Notes under the pieces: model-generated
Seen by the model: the letters and a program-made list of their open reading frames with translations, nothing else
What the model was told of the DNA's origin: nothing
Databases searched by the model: none
Source: Erpobdella octoculata
Taxonomy: Eukaryota; Annelida; Clitellata; Hirudinida; Erpobdellidae
DNA length: 64,000 bases
Reading direction: 5' to 3'
NCBI GenBank assembly: GCA_963978895.1
Contig: OZ022241.1
Coordinates: 27,012,073 to 27,076,072 of the forward strand
Program-made: the position numbers and the translations under genes
In this document: positions 14,463 to 27,867 of the stretch, piece after piece
Layout of the letters: each line of letters begins with the position of its first letter
How positions within the stretch are numbered: position 1 is the first letter of the stretch

Positions 14463-16025
14463 TTTATTTTGGAAAACAAAGGACAAACAGACAGACAGAG
14501 AGACAATCAAACAAACAGACACTAATATATATGAGTATGTCGCGAGTTTCAAGTAGATTTGTCAAGCAGCTTTTTTTCTTGAGAAAACCATGTTGATGTT
14601 TGCTGATTAAGCCGTTGATGACGCAGTGCTGCATGATGTGTTCATGTAGAATGCCCTCAATTACTTTACAAGGCACAGGAGTGAGAGAGACAGGCCTATA
14701 GTTAAATGGCTTAAGATTGCTGCCTTTTTTGAAGATAGGGGAAACATTCGATTTTCTCCATGTGTCCGGTATAACTCCGGACATGAAAGAGCGCTTGTTA
14801 ATGAAAGCAGGGGTGTGGCAAAGGCAGCTGCGCAATTGCTGAGAACGCGTGAGTGTAAACCGTCAAGACCCATCAATTTTTTTTTGTCTAAGCTATGGAG
14901 TCTTTTTTGAAGAATAGCTGTTGAAAAACAACTTTCATTTACATCACAGATTGATTCGTTGCTATTTGTAAAAGCAGGCATTTAACTCTCAGGTTCGATG
15001 ACAAAAACAGATTAAAAATAGTCATTGAGTGTGGAACAGATTTTTTCACGGTCCGCAGTTATGGTGCCGTCGGCTGTCTGGATAGAGTTGATGTGGTCTT
15101 TTACATACTGCTTGCTACGGACATGTGAATGAAGAAGTTTTGGATTGGATTTGGAAGCGCTGACTAGTTGTTCCTCATAAGTGAGAATTGCCGACTTGAC
15201 TGTTTTAGCTACACGCTTGCATGCCTTTCGATGAGATTCTCGTAGAATAACTGCGGAGTCGCGCCCCGATGCAATGTATTTAGCCCAGACCTGGCGCTTG
15301 ACTCTGGTTGCTTTTATAACTTTGGGTGTTACCCAAGGTTCTTTTTTCTGGACAAATGGAGTTTAAGAGGCGCTGGTGGCAGAGCGGTAGAGCGCTCGCC
15401 TGTTGATCGTTAGGTCGGCAGTTCAAGCCTCACCGGTGTCACCAGCGTAACTCCCTTAGGCAAGGAGTTCACTCGCATTGCTTTCTCATGTCTATGAAAA
15501 TAGCGTGTACTTCGAAGTTTCCGATCCAAAGGAACCTTCGTAAGCGCCTCTGACTTATCTGGCGCTATATAAATTCATCATTATTATTATTATTGTTGTA
15601 GATGGGATGTGTAGTGCAACCTCTTCGTTGTATCGGTCGATAAGAAGCTGATAAGTGTCAGGTACTGAAAGGCCGTCAAATAAGTTTTCCCAGTCGGTGT
15701 TTGAAATACAAGATGACAGCGCATTGTAGTCAGCTTTGCTCCATATGAAACGTTTGTGCGACGAAGAAACACGTGAATTGTTCAGACCGGCCACAGCGAA
15801 CCGACCGGTTATAAAGCAGTGGAATTGGCCCATGGGCGTGTATCCAAGTGAGTCAGCTTCAAGCAACTCGATAGCTCGGTCGGGGTCGTTGGTAATAATG
15901 AGGTCAAGAGTGCTGCTAGGTGCAACATAACGATTACTGCGGTACGTCGGAAACGTGACAAGCTGTGTAAGGTGCCAGTCGTTGAGGCACTCTTGAAATC
16001 TAATGTCACTTGGATGATCGTTACC
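14463..16025 (-). pseudogene. CR1/Jockey-group LINE ORF2 fragment, antisense
   Basis: Read right to left: the endonuclease C-terminal half (FPTYR near 15950, LDLIITNDPDRA near 15880), the linker (KEPWVTPKVIKATRVKR near 15340) and the start of the reverse transcriptase (NYRPVSLTPVPCKVIE near 14700, HGFLKKKSCLTNLL near 14600). It has an in-frame stop near 15012 and is cut off before the catalytic YADD region at about 14463. A tRNA-SINE interrupts it at 15367-15597. It belongs to a different lineage from the L2-type copies on its left. Confidence 0.85.
15367..15597 (+). mobile_element. tRNA-derived SINE with L2-type 3' tail
   Basis: The head folds as a tRNA: acceptor arms GCTGGTG and CACCAGC pair over 7 bp. 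Box A is TGGCAGAGCGG (15377-15387) and box B is near 15420-15430 (GTTCAAGCC). A unique middle follows, then a tail CTTCGTAAGCGCCTCTGACT...GGCGCTATATAAAT plus ATT repeats, nearly identical to the end of the LINE at 4961-5010. It is inserted in an antisense LINE coding region. The tail indicates reverse transcription by that L2 lineage. Confidence 0.87.
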
Positions 16026-16540
16026 TATATGGGTTTTGCTTGATCTTTAGATCTTAATCTCTTTATGCAAACTGGTTTTACCTCCGACTTGCCGATTGAG
16101 CAAAAAAGATCTTTTACAAACTGTTCGTCTTCAGATCTTTTGTCAACTTGCACTGCACACGACGGTTCCGGAACTCCGTAAACGATAACATTTTTCTTTC
16201 TTTTCTCTCTATCATTCAGTTGATTCATGAAAGCATTCACAACTATTAACTGCGCAGCTGGCTGTTTTGATTTTCCGCCACCTGATTTAACTACCTGAAC
16301 CCAATCGTTGCCGATAGTCAGAGGTTTTAATGATTTTGCTGCTGTTAATTATGTGGTCAGCTTTTTGATTACAGTTAAATTGTCTTTCTCTTTGCTCTCT
16401 AGGAGCGTGACTCGCTCGGACAGCGTCAAAACCAGAGAATAAATCTTGCCGCACAACTCGTGAAGAATTTTTGAAGCTAATGAGTGGTTACCTTGCCCGA
16501 AACTCTGCCAGTTTTTTTCTAACAAAAATTCTGTATCCAT
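16026..16540 (-). pseudogene. LINE ORF1-like protein fragment
   Basis: Right to left: a start region MDTEFLLEKNW (16540), a helical segment likely to be coiled coil, an in-frame stop near 16350, then NDREKRKKNVIVYGVPEP (about 16215). The last is the typical start of the RNA-binding domain of ORF1 proteins in CR1/Jockey-type LINEs. It runs directly into the middle of the endonuclease at about 16025, so the rest of ORF1 and the start of ORF2 are deleted. Confidence 0.7.
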
Positions 16541-16548
16541 GTTGATTC

Positions 16549-16555
<7 letters not shown>

Positions 16556-16611
<56 letters not shown>

Positions 16612-16691
16612 TAATATATATATATATTATATATATAATATATATATATATATAATATATATATAATATATATAATAGAGCCTGTTTAAAA

Positions 16692-16743
<52 letters not shown>

Positions 16744-16776
16744 ATATATATCTATATATCTATATATATATATATA
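16556..16776. repeat. TA-rich microsatellite
   Basis: TA repeats with a few interruptions, lying between the LINE ORF1 fragment and the 3' terminus of an antisense Helitron. A short unique phrase (AGAGCCTGTTTAAAAGA) splits the array near 16677. Confidence 0.95.
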
Positions 16777-17262
16777 CTAGCGGAGTTACCCGGCGTTGCC
16801 CGGGGTTTTTAGAGGTTTTTCTAATGTTTGTCTCTCTCGCTCCCGTTTCCTTCTCCACTTTCCCGTTTTCGTCGCGTTCCCGGTCGCTTTTCCGCTCTCG
16901 TTCGTTTTTCAGCTCCCGGTCGCTTTCCCGCTCAGAAGTTTTGTTATCGATTTTCTCTCTTGCTCGCGTTTCCTTCCATGCTTGCTCTCCCGATTCCAGT
17001 CGCTTTCCGCGTTCCCGGTCGCTTTCCGCGTTCCCGGTCGCTTTCCCGTTCCCGGTCGCTTTCCCGTTCCCGGTCGCTTTCCCGTTCCCGGTCGCTTTCC
17101 CGTTCCCGGTCGCTTTCCCGTTCCCGCTCACGCTTGCTCTCCCGTTTCCGGTCATGCTTGCTCTCCCGTTCCCGATCACGGTTGCTCTCCCGTTCCCGTT
17201 CACGCTCATTTTCTCTTTTCCATTCTTTCATAACTTCTGTTAGCCTATAAAACGTAAAATAG
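16777..17262 (-). mobile_element. Helitron HelA, antisense, 3' terminus at left
   Basis: The complement of 16777-16807 is a Helitron 3' end: a hairpin CCCGG-GCAACG-CCGGG, 8 nt, then CTAG followed by T. Inside lies an 18 bp minisatellite with unit GGGAACGGGAAAGCGACC, about 10 copies at 17010-17130 with diverged flanks. The 5' end is lost in the TA array. No transposase is encoded, so this is non-autonomous. Arg/Ser-rich ORFs here are translations of the minisatellite. Confidence 0.8.
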
Positions 17263-17270
17263 ATTTGCTA

Positions 17271-17300
<30 letters not shown>

Positions 17301-17301
<1 letters not shown>

Positions 17302-18880
17302 CTATATATATATAAAAGAACATGTCCTGACTGACTGACTGACTGACAGAGGACTGACTGATAATCAACGCCGAGCTCAAACGCCTCATCCTAGGAACGT
17401 GAAATTTGGAACTTATATTACTTTTATAGCGTAAACATCCGCTAAGAAAGGATTTTTGAAAATTTTGCTCCTGAGGGGAAAAAACTGGAAAACAAACTTT
17501 TTTCTAAAACAATGTATATCTCGAAAACCAAAAATGAGGAGATTTTGAAATTTGGTATATAGACTCTTTTTGAAAAATAAAAAGATACGTGTTTCACCAT
17601 TTTTTGAAAATTCGGTTTCCCGGACCTCAAATGTGGGTTGGAAAATTGGGTTATTTGGTTTTAAAGTAGCTTCTACTCAAAATCTGTTACTGCTACAGGA
17701 GTAAAAATTAGTATTTAGTTTCTACTCCAAAAATAATGAAGCACGTGTTTTAGCATTTTTTGAAAATTTGGTTTCCAGGACTTCAAATGTGGGGTGGAAA
17801 ATAGGGCTAATTGTCTTTTATAGTAACTGCTACTCAAAAACAGTAAATACCACAGATGTAAAAATTATTATTTAGTTTCTTTTCTAAAAATAAAGATATA
17901 CGTGCTTCACCATTTTTTACAAATTTGGTTTCCCGGACCTCAAATGTGGGTTGGAAAATTAGGTTATTTGGTTTTTAAAGTAGCTTCAACTCAAAAACTG
18001 TTAATGTTACAAAAGTAAAAATTAGTATTTAGTTTCTACTCTAAAAATAATGATATACGGGTTTCACAATTTATTGAAAATTTGGTTTCCAGGACTTCAA
18101 ATGTGGGGTGGAAAATAGGGTTATTTGGTTTTTAAAGTAACTGCTACTCAACAACTGTAATTGCCACAGATGTAAAAATTAATACTTAGTATCTACTCAA
18201 AAAAAAAGATATACGTGTTTCATCATTTTTTGGGTTATTTGGTTTTTAAAGTAGCTGCTACTCAAAAACTGTTAATGCTACAGAAGTAAAAATTAGTATT
18301 TAGTTTCTACTCCAAAAATAATGAAATACGTGTTTTAGCATTTTTTGAAAATTTGGTTTCCAGGACCTCAAATGTGGGGTGGAAATTAGGGTTTTTTGAT
18401 TTCAAAATAACTGCTACTCACAAACTGTAAGTGCTACAAATGTAAAAATTAGTATTTTGAAGTTTTGTGCCGGTTAAAAGTAGCTAAGTCCAGTTTATCA
18501 TCGGCCGGGCCAAGCCGTTATTTTAGAGTCTTCACACGGGCCAGGCCAAACCTTAAATCAAAGTGGGACGGGCCGAGGCTTTTCACTAAGTATATAGATA
18601 TTTTAGTGATTTTAGGGTCTTCAGTTTGGCCGGGCCAAACCTGAGGTCAAGGTGGGACGGGCCAAAGTTTTTCATCAAGTATATAGAACTTCTAGGCCTG
18701 TAAAAATAGGCCGGGCCTAATTCAGACGGGCTGTGCCGGGCCATGAGTTTGGGTTTTTAAAACGGGCTGGGCTAATTTGTCGACGGGCCGAGCCGAGACC
18801 TAAAAAAATGATCTCTACTATGGATGCACGGTTCAAACTCTCTAATTTCATGCGAGCGAAGCCGCTACGGGCACTGCTAG
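17301..18880 (+). mobile_element. Helitron HelB, non-autonomous, about 1580 bp, with 155 bp internal repeats
   Basis: The 5' end is TCTATATATATATAAAAGAA, then GACT repeats. The 3' end is GCGAAGCCGCTACGGGCACTG followed by CTAG (18877-18880) and T. These fit Helitron rules (5' TC, 3' CTRR, no target duplication). A unit of about 155 bp containing GGTTTCCAGGACTTCAAATG is repeated about five times between 17560 and 18460. A GGGCCGGGCC-rich block (18500-18800) precedes the end. Copies also occur at 22690-25102 (antisense) and 48542-48928. Confidence 0.75.
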
Positions 18881-19265
18881 TATATATATATATGAATGTT
18901 TGTGGGTTAGTTTGTCTATTATAGAAACGGGAAAGCGACCCGGAACGGACAGCGAGCGGGAACGGAAAAGCAAGCGTGAGTGGGAATAGGAGAGCAAACG
19001 TGAGCGGGAGCGGGACAGCGACCGGGAACGGGAAAACGACCGGCAACGGGAAAGCGACCGGGAGCGGGAAAGCGACCGGGAGCGGGAAAGCGACCGAGAG
19101 TGGGAAAGCGACCGGGAGCGGGAAAGCGACCGGCAGTGGGAAAACGACCGAAAACGGGAAAGCGAACAGGAGCGGGAAAGCAGGTGGGAAAGGAAACGGG
19201 AGAGAAAGAGACAAACATTAGAAAAACTTCTAAGAAACCCGGGCAACGCCGGGTATCTCCGCTAG
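18881..19265 (+). mobile_element. Helitron HelA, sense, 3' end complete
   Basis: Begins in TATATATATATATGAATGTTTGT, close to the HelA 5' end, directly at the HelB 3' terminus. It carries about 12 units of the 18 bp GGGAGCGGGAAAGCGACC minisatellite. It ends CCCGG-GCAACG-CCGGG, TATCTCCG, CTAG (19262-19265), T. This implies insertion at the CTAG|T edge of HelB. Confidence 0.75.
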
Positions 19266-19514
19266 TACATACATAAACACTCACACAGACACACATACAT
19301 GCACATACACATACATACATACACACATACATACGCACATACATATATATATAGTTCCCGCTCGCTCACCCGCTCCGCTCCGCTCATTTTGTGACGGATT
19401 TCAAATTTTTTTTTATATTTGATTCCCCTTGACTCTCAAGGTTGTGTGAAAATTTCATTACGATCGGATGAATGGTGTAGCAATGCATAAAGGACATGAA
19501 TATATATACATACA

Positions 19515-19520
<6 letters not shown>
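19266..19520 (-). mobile_element. Helitron HelA 5' half, antisense
   Basis: The complement contains the HelA 5' unique sequence seen again at 35035-35190 and 36180-36320 (CCTTTATGCATTGCTACACC...GAGAGTCAAGGGGAATC). It is joined tail to tail with the preceding copy through CATA/CACA repeats. There is no 3' terminus. Confidence 0.7.
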
Positions 19521-19573
<53 letters not shown>

Positions 19574-19689
19574 GATTTCTGGACTGCTTGAGCTATTAAA
19601 ATAATATTATAACCTATTACTGCAGCCCCCTCACCCACTAAACATTCAAGTCCCCCCACTAGAATTTTAAATTTCCTATGCAAAAGGAT

Positions 19690-21753
19690 CAGAAAATGAA
19701 GTTAATAGCAGAAAATATGCCCAAAAATGCCAAGTACACGTCTCCAGATATCCAAAACCAGGTCATTAGTGTACTGGCTGAGATTGTACAAGAGAAAATT
19801 GTTGATGAATTTAAAAAAAAGTGACGTTCAAAATATCTATTTAAAATGTGACGATACAAGAGCTGTGTGCATTGTTGAAGACATGACTCTCGTTTTGAGG
19901 TATGTTGTGCATGGTAAACCTGTCGAACATCTATTTTCGATTGTTGAGATGAAACAAATCGATGCCAAAGCGATCACCAAAGCCATCCTTGATGAACTTT
20001 CTAAGCATGATATTTAAACAACTTCTACACTTTGTCAATGTTATGACGGGGCTAGTGTTATGGCTGGTTATAATGGTGGTGTACAGAAATACTTGCAGGA
20101 TGAGACCAAAAGAGAAATTCCATTTGTGCACTATTATAACCACCAACTTCATTTGAGGATTGTGCACTCAATTCAGCATATCACAAGAATAAAAAAAATT
20201 TTGATTTGTGCGAAAAACAGAATGTATTTTTCCGTAGACAGTTGCCATAAAATATCTATGAAAGGCATAAACTGAAAAAATTGTCAGAACAGCGTTAGAC
20301 AGGCCATTTAGAATCAGCAAAAATTATTCCTGAAAATAAGGCAGACATAGCAGTTGAATCATTAGGATTGTTGATAAATTTTCAAAAAATGGACTGTGCT
20401 GTTATTGCCGAAATCTTTGTACAGATTTTGAAATTTTTGGATCCAGCGAACAAATTGATGCAAGGCAATGAATGCAATATGTCTGCAGCTTGGAACCTGA
20501 TTCAGTTTGCTATTACTGATTTGGCTGAGCTAAGAAACGAGGAAGTTTTCAAGAAGATAGCAGAGTCAGCTGGTCTACAAGAAAAAGTGAATGAAGTCGA
20601 GATAATAAATGAACCAATGCTACAACCCATACCAAAAAGAGTAAAAGTATAGAGTAGCACGCTACGTGATTCTGTAGTTATGTCTACTCTTGGAAGAGTG
20701 TTCACCAGAGTGGAATCAGCTTCGTGCTGTTTATTTTAGCATGTTGGAAACTATATTAGGAGAGTTGATGGAAAGGTTTGTTGATGGTTCTTCTAAAGGT
20801 TTGGCATGTGCAGTTCTGCCCTTCTACCAACATCATGCAAGTTTTTAGATGTCAACGACCTTAAACCGTTGACGCAACTGCTGAAACAAGATAGGCATGA
20901 CGATGATAAAAAATATTTTGCAGATGGGGCTCTAATTGCAAGTAGGTTTCTAAAAAACAAATTTCAACCAGGCTGCAGTCTCCAGGAAAGAATGGATTTT
21001 ATGTTGGACTATAAAGATGCAATTCCTACTTTACTTTGGCACTATTCAGCTGCAATGACTCTCGGCATCTAGAATTTATTTTCTTGTCTAACACGAGTAC
21101 TACGACCACAGAGAAGATCAATGTCCCATGAGAGAAAGAGCCAACTTATACTTCTGGCATTTGAAAAATCGCTCTGTAAAGCAATTGATATGGATACCTT
21201 CTTGCAGAAAGTTTCTATTCAATCACGGCGCATTTTGTTGTAATAGTAATTTATCAAAATTTTTGATAAAAATGTGTACACCTGTATCAAATATCAAAAA
21301 TACAATAAAATAAAATCGGATTCAAATAATTGTCTTGACAATGATCTCATTTCAAGCTACTACACATCCATTCATGTTTTATACATGAAAATTGTCATCA
21401 GTTTCATAATCAGTGCTTGGACTAAGTCTTACAATACTATAATAACTTCAATCTTACAGTTTTAGAACAGAGAAAGAAGCTAATTCAGATTAGCTGACAA
21501 AGTTTGGTTTTTGATTTTTGAATGACTGAATAATTCAAACTATTTTCATAATTTAGTATTTTTTAGTGCTAGTCTGACATTGCAATTAATGCAATGCTAT
21601 TAACCCCAATATTGCTGAACTGAATAATTCGAAGAAACAATTTAAAGCTTACTGTCAAACCACACAATTTTTTTAACAATATAAGTATAATGATATAGCC
21701 CCCCTACTACTTTTCATAGCCCCCCCACTCAGTAAATCCTGCCTACGGGCCTG
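19690..21753 (+). pseudogene. hAT transposase pseudogene, ZMYM1-like (DUF4371 type), with right terminus
   Basis: Broken reading frames give VEHLFSIVEMKQIDAKAITKA (about 19925), then CYDGASVMAGYNGGVQKYLQ (about 20040), HYYNHQLHLRIVHSI (about 20130) and, further on, a C-terminal hAT dimerisation relic RPQRRSMSHERK (about 21105). This order is typical of ZMYM1-like hAT transposases with an RNase H fold. There are several frameshifts and stops (20015, 20652, 20760, 21070). The right terminus CTGCCTACGGGCCTG (21739-21753) is a hAT inverted repeat. The left terminus is lost towards the TA array. Confidence 0.85.
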
Positions 21754-21989
21754 CGTCGATTCAAAACTGTTCGACCGTCCTAAGCTCTAGCTCCACTCCA
21801 GCAAGCCACCACCAAAACACAAAATTATTAACCAAACCGTTCTGAGCTGAGGCACTAGCATCCGTAGAAGCACTTTCGTGTTGTTCCACAACATCCAGGG
21901 CAGCAACCTTCTCAGCCGATTCATATACCGAAGGAGCGCCGCGGCGTGTATGTAATGGCTTCTAAATGCAGGGTTTGTTTATGTTATAT

Positions 21990-22031
<42 letters not shown>

Positions 22032-22190
22032 CAGTCCAATACTTAGTCCAATACTAGTTTAGTTGGCGGACTGTTTATAAATTTATAAATTTACAAGTTT
22101 TTAACTACGGTGATTCTATGAATTACCTTATTACATTTATTCTACTTCACTCCGTTTTTTGGAGAGTTTTAGTGAATTTATAGACTGCTT
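21754..22190. other. Unassigned spacer with a TA array
   Basis: Moderately GC-rich sequence (21760-21960) without ORF similarity, followed by a TA array near 21985-22030 and AT-rich DNA. No feature is supported. Confidence 0.4.
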
Positions 22191-22199
22191 GACACTTAA

Positions 22200-22689
22200 A
22201 TGGATTCATGTCTATATGTTATGAAAGAAGTGAAGAACAGAGCCTTACTGCCTGTTTTTGCATTCAACGGGAAGTACATAAAAGATTGTTTTCCTTGCAA
22301 ATTTGGAGACCTCAGCGTCCCCGGCCAGTCGTCACTGACTTCCCACCAACTTCAACTTCTGCGTCTCGTTCAGGTCGTTGTTCGGGACACTCGGGCTTTC
22401 AACGATGTCATCTCATCGCTCGGTCTGCGCCTTGCTGTCGACGGGCCCACCCATAATCACGGGGGTCTACTTGACATAGTGCTAGAAAGAAAACATGAGA
22501 ATCATAAAACTATGGTCGCAAAGTTCAACACAGGTTTCTCCAACCACCAGCTTCTCTGCTGGGAGGTCGCTTTCCCTTGTAAAAGTTTGTCGCCTACCGT
22601 TCTTCGCGTGCGCCAATGGAGGAGACTCGATGTTGAACGGATGGCACAGCTCATTGAATCTTCGTTTCTCTGTCGTCCTAAAATTATTA

Positions 22690-22690
<1 letters not shown>
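22200..22690 (+). pseudogene. LINE endonuclease fragment
   Basis: The frame near 22360-22680 encodes an endonuclease C-terminal segment: LRLAVDGPTHNHGGLLDIVLE, then GFSNHQLLCWEV and VRQWRRLDVERM. This matches the SDH region and following linker of L2/CR1 LINEs. It is truncated on both sides and joined on the right to HelB repeats. Confidence 0.75.
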
Positions 22691-25440
<2,750 letters not shown>

Positions 25441-25663
25441 GGTACTGGCTTATGATTTCAAATTCCTGGATTGATTTTAAATTTACCTAGTGTATATACA
25501 TATACAAACGAGAGCGATCAATTCATCCATTGGACATTACACGTATTGAATAAACTCTAACAAGTTATTTTTTTAGCTTTCCAAATAATGTGATTTCCAG
25601 GGACGTAAATTCAGCATTTTCCAGGGGGGGCAAAATTTTCCCGCCATTATATAGCTTACTGAC

Positions 25664-25880
25664 AGGGTTACCCGGTTTGGTCCGGGTTTTTTTGTGCTTA
25701 GTTTTTTCTCGTTTTTGCCAATGAAACGTCAAAGAAATAACAGATTTTTTTGTAATTTTTCAAAATTTTCTCATCAATGAAGTTACCTACATGCCAAATG
25801 CTGTTAAAATTGCTCCTGCGGCTTGGATGTGATAAACGAATGCTCTCACATACACATTACCTTTTACATTTATATAAATA
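25664..25880 (-). mobile_element. Short Helitron-like element, antisense
   Basis: The complement of the left end is CCCGG-ACCAAA-CCGGG, TAACCCTG, TCAG, a Helitron 3' hairpin with a degenerate CTAG. The right side resembles a Helitron 5' end (TATATAAATGTAAAAGG...). About 215 bp, non-coding. Confidence 0.42.
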
Positions 25881-26159
25881 CGTAGGTACAAGCAGAGAGG
25901 GATGGGGAAATGCATCCCCCATCAGAGTATCAATTGAAATTTTTTTGGGTATAATACCTTGTTTTTGGAAAACGACCGTAGCTTTTTGGGAAGAGAAATT
26001 GAAAGTCTTTGAAATTTTTTTTGAAAAATACTTACGACTACCCACTACCGGTTATCAGCTTTTTGGAAGAGAATATAAAAAAATTTCTGAAGTGAATCCT
26101 CCACGCGCCACTGGGTATAAGGGGGATGAATGATTTAATCATATTGCAGGGGCAAGTAC
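25881..26159. other. Unassigned AT-rich spacer
   Basis: No ORF or repeat was recognised apart from poly-T runs; it ends at the dispersed repeat that starts near 26160. Confidence 0.35.
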
Positions 26160-26430
26160 AGGATTAGTAAGACAAGTAAAGGAAAAACCAGTTTTTCAAC
26201 ACAAACTTTGATTTCAAATACATTCAATTTAGAAATGCAAAAGATGTTCAAAGTTTTTTTTTAATTGAATCATGTATTTTCATCAAATATAAAGCTATGC
26301 TAAAAGTTTTAACTTCCTAGTTAGTCAAAATGCTGGTTAAATTTTACTTGCAAGATTTGCGTACAGAGAAAGACACACACAAACAAACAAACAAACAGAG
26401 ATTGTAACCTAAATAAAAGTTTGTAAAAAA
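26160..26430 (+). repeat. Dispersed repeat R, copy 1
   Basis: About 270 bp similar to 48930-49177 along its whole length. Shared phrases include CAACACAAACTTT, TTGAATCATGTATT, ATATAAAGCTATGCT, GCAAGATTTGCGTACA and CAGAGATTGTAACC. It differs mainly by a CACACACAAACAAACAAAC expansion. Non-coding, class unknown. Confidence 0.75.
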
Positions 26431-26765
26431 GATGTCCAAAATGGGATGGGTATAATTTTGTTTTATTTTTGTGTAATAAATAATAACTTTGATGTAGACA
26501 GCTGTGAGGGAATCAACATTGTATCAATACCAGTAATAGGGTAAAATTCCACGAGTTCGCTGATTGTATTTTGGCACAGAAAACAGCTAATCTTTGGACC
26601 AACACTGATAAACAAATTATTACTCTGCAGTTATTGGTAAATCTAGCATCGAGCTAAGATATAAAATTGATCGGGGAATCAATTTTATATCTTATATATT
26701 TTTACACACGCAAAAAGAATTCCAATACGCATTGAATTATCACGAGGTTAAGTAAAGTAAGTTAG

Positions 26766-27088
26766 TGGGCGCCGTAGCACAGTGGTGAAAGCAGTTATGC
26801 TATCATCCTGCCGTCGTGGGTTCAAATCTCAGTCACGGCGAGGCGTAATTCCGTTGAGCAAGGAATTCACTCACGCTGCTCAGGCCAACTCAGCCTTTCA
26901 TCCTTCACTGGTCGATAAATGAGTACCAGTTTCACGACTGGGGTGTAATAGGGTTCGGCACATTCCGATTTCGGAGACACGTGCGGGTGGCAGGTAATAC
27001 TGTGTGATCCCATATGCACGAGTCGTTCCCGGCGCCTCTGAAGCTTAGCAACTGGCGCTTCTAATCGATCCTACTACTACTACTACTA
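26766..27088 (+). mobile_element. tRNA-derived SINE, second family
   Basis: Box A TAGCACAGTGG (26775-26785) and box B GGTTCAAATCT (26819-26829) lie in a tRNA-like head. A body of about 200 bp follows, then a tail with GCGCCTCTGAAGCTTA...CTGGCGCT and CTACTA repeats. The tail resembles the L2 LINE 3' hairpin. The phrase ATTCCAATACGCATTG occurs on both sides (about 26718 and 27183), so flanking DNA is partly duplicated. Confidence 0.78.
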
Positions 27089-27539
27089 AAGTTAAAATTA
27101 ACATATTATATAGTAAACTCTAAGTAAAAAAAAATTTAATTTTGGAAATCATGGGGGGGCGAATTGTCTATACACGCCAGAGGATTCCAATACGCATTGC
27201 ATCATCACTAGGTTAAGTAAAGTTAAATCTGGCATCGGTCATTTAACACTAAGGAGCCACGCTTTAAAGACACAAATGCTTCAAGCAATCAACATGTTTG
27301 TAGAAGACATGGTTGTAATATACAACAGTTTTATTTGTTACATACAGTAAATTAAACAACTGGACAAGAAATAACGTCAATATCTTAAGAGCAAACGAGC
27401 AAAAAGACAATTTAATGAAAATTAAAAAAAACTGCTTTGAACTGTTCGTACAAACTGTAGGTTTATACACATTTAAACAGCCAGATACCATACACCTCAA
27501 AATAGTAATGACTAACACCAGCTATACCACTTCTGCCAC

Positions 27540-27867
27540 GCTTCAAAGAGACGCACACGCTCGCTTTAGCAAGGTCAGGAAAGGTTACACATTTCAAAGA
27601 GACGCCTACGCTCGTCGATCAATCAACCATATTCAGAGTTCATGCATACTTCAAAAAAAACTAAATGTATGGGAAATCACTTAAAAACATATTTTGTTTT
27701 TGAAGAAAGTAGCGGAACCAAAAGCGCTGAGAATAGCTAAAAAATGTAGCGGCGCTACCATCAACGATCTTGTCAACCAATAGCAGCGCCGCTACCGCTA
27801 CCGCTACCTTAAAAATAGCGCCGCTACAGTAGCGGTAGCGCGGCGCTACCGCTCTTAACAACCCTGG
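27540..27867 (-). mobile_element. hAT-like terminus with palindromic GTAGCGG sub-terminal region
   Basis: The complement of 27850-27867 reads CAGGGTTGTTAAGAGCGG, a hAT-type inverted end followed by GCGCTACC/GGTAGCGC palindromes (27720-27850). The matching left end was not found. Two direct repeats around AAAGAGACGC at 27546 and 27598 lie further left. Boundaries are uncertain. Confidence 0.45.

Noticed and set aside
15367..15440. Functional tRNA gene
   Set aside because: The tRNA-like head is followed by a SINE body and LINE-type tail, and the anticodon arm pairs poorly.
16760..17250. Arg/Ser-rich 'SR protein-like' ORFs on both strands (also at 18717-19344 and 36215-38254)
   Set aside because: All frames of the 18 bp HelA minisatellite give such peptides; no independent coding evidence.
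18930..19200. CRISPR-like regular repeats
   Set aside because: Units are contiguous 18 bp minisatellite repeats without unique spacers, in eukaryotic DNA.
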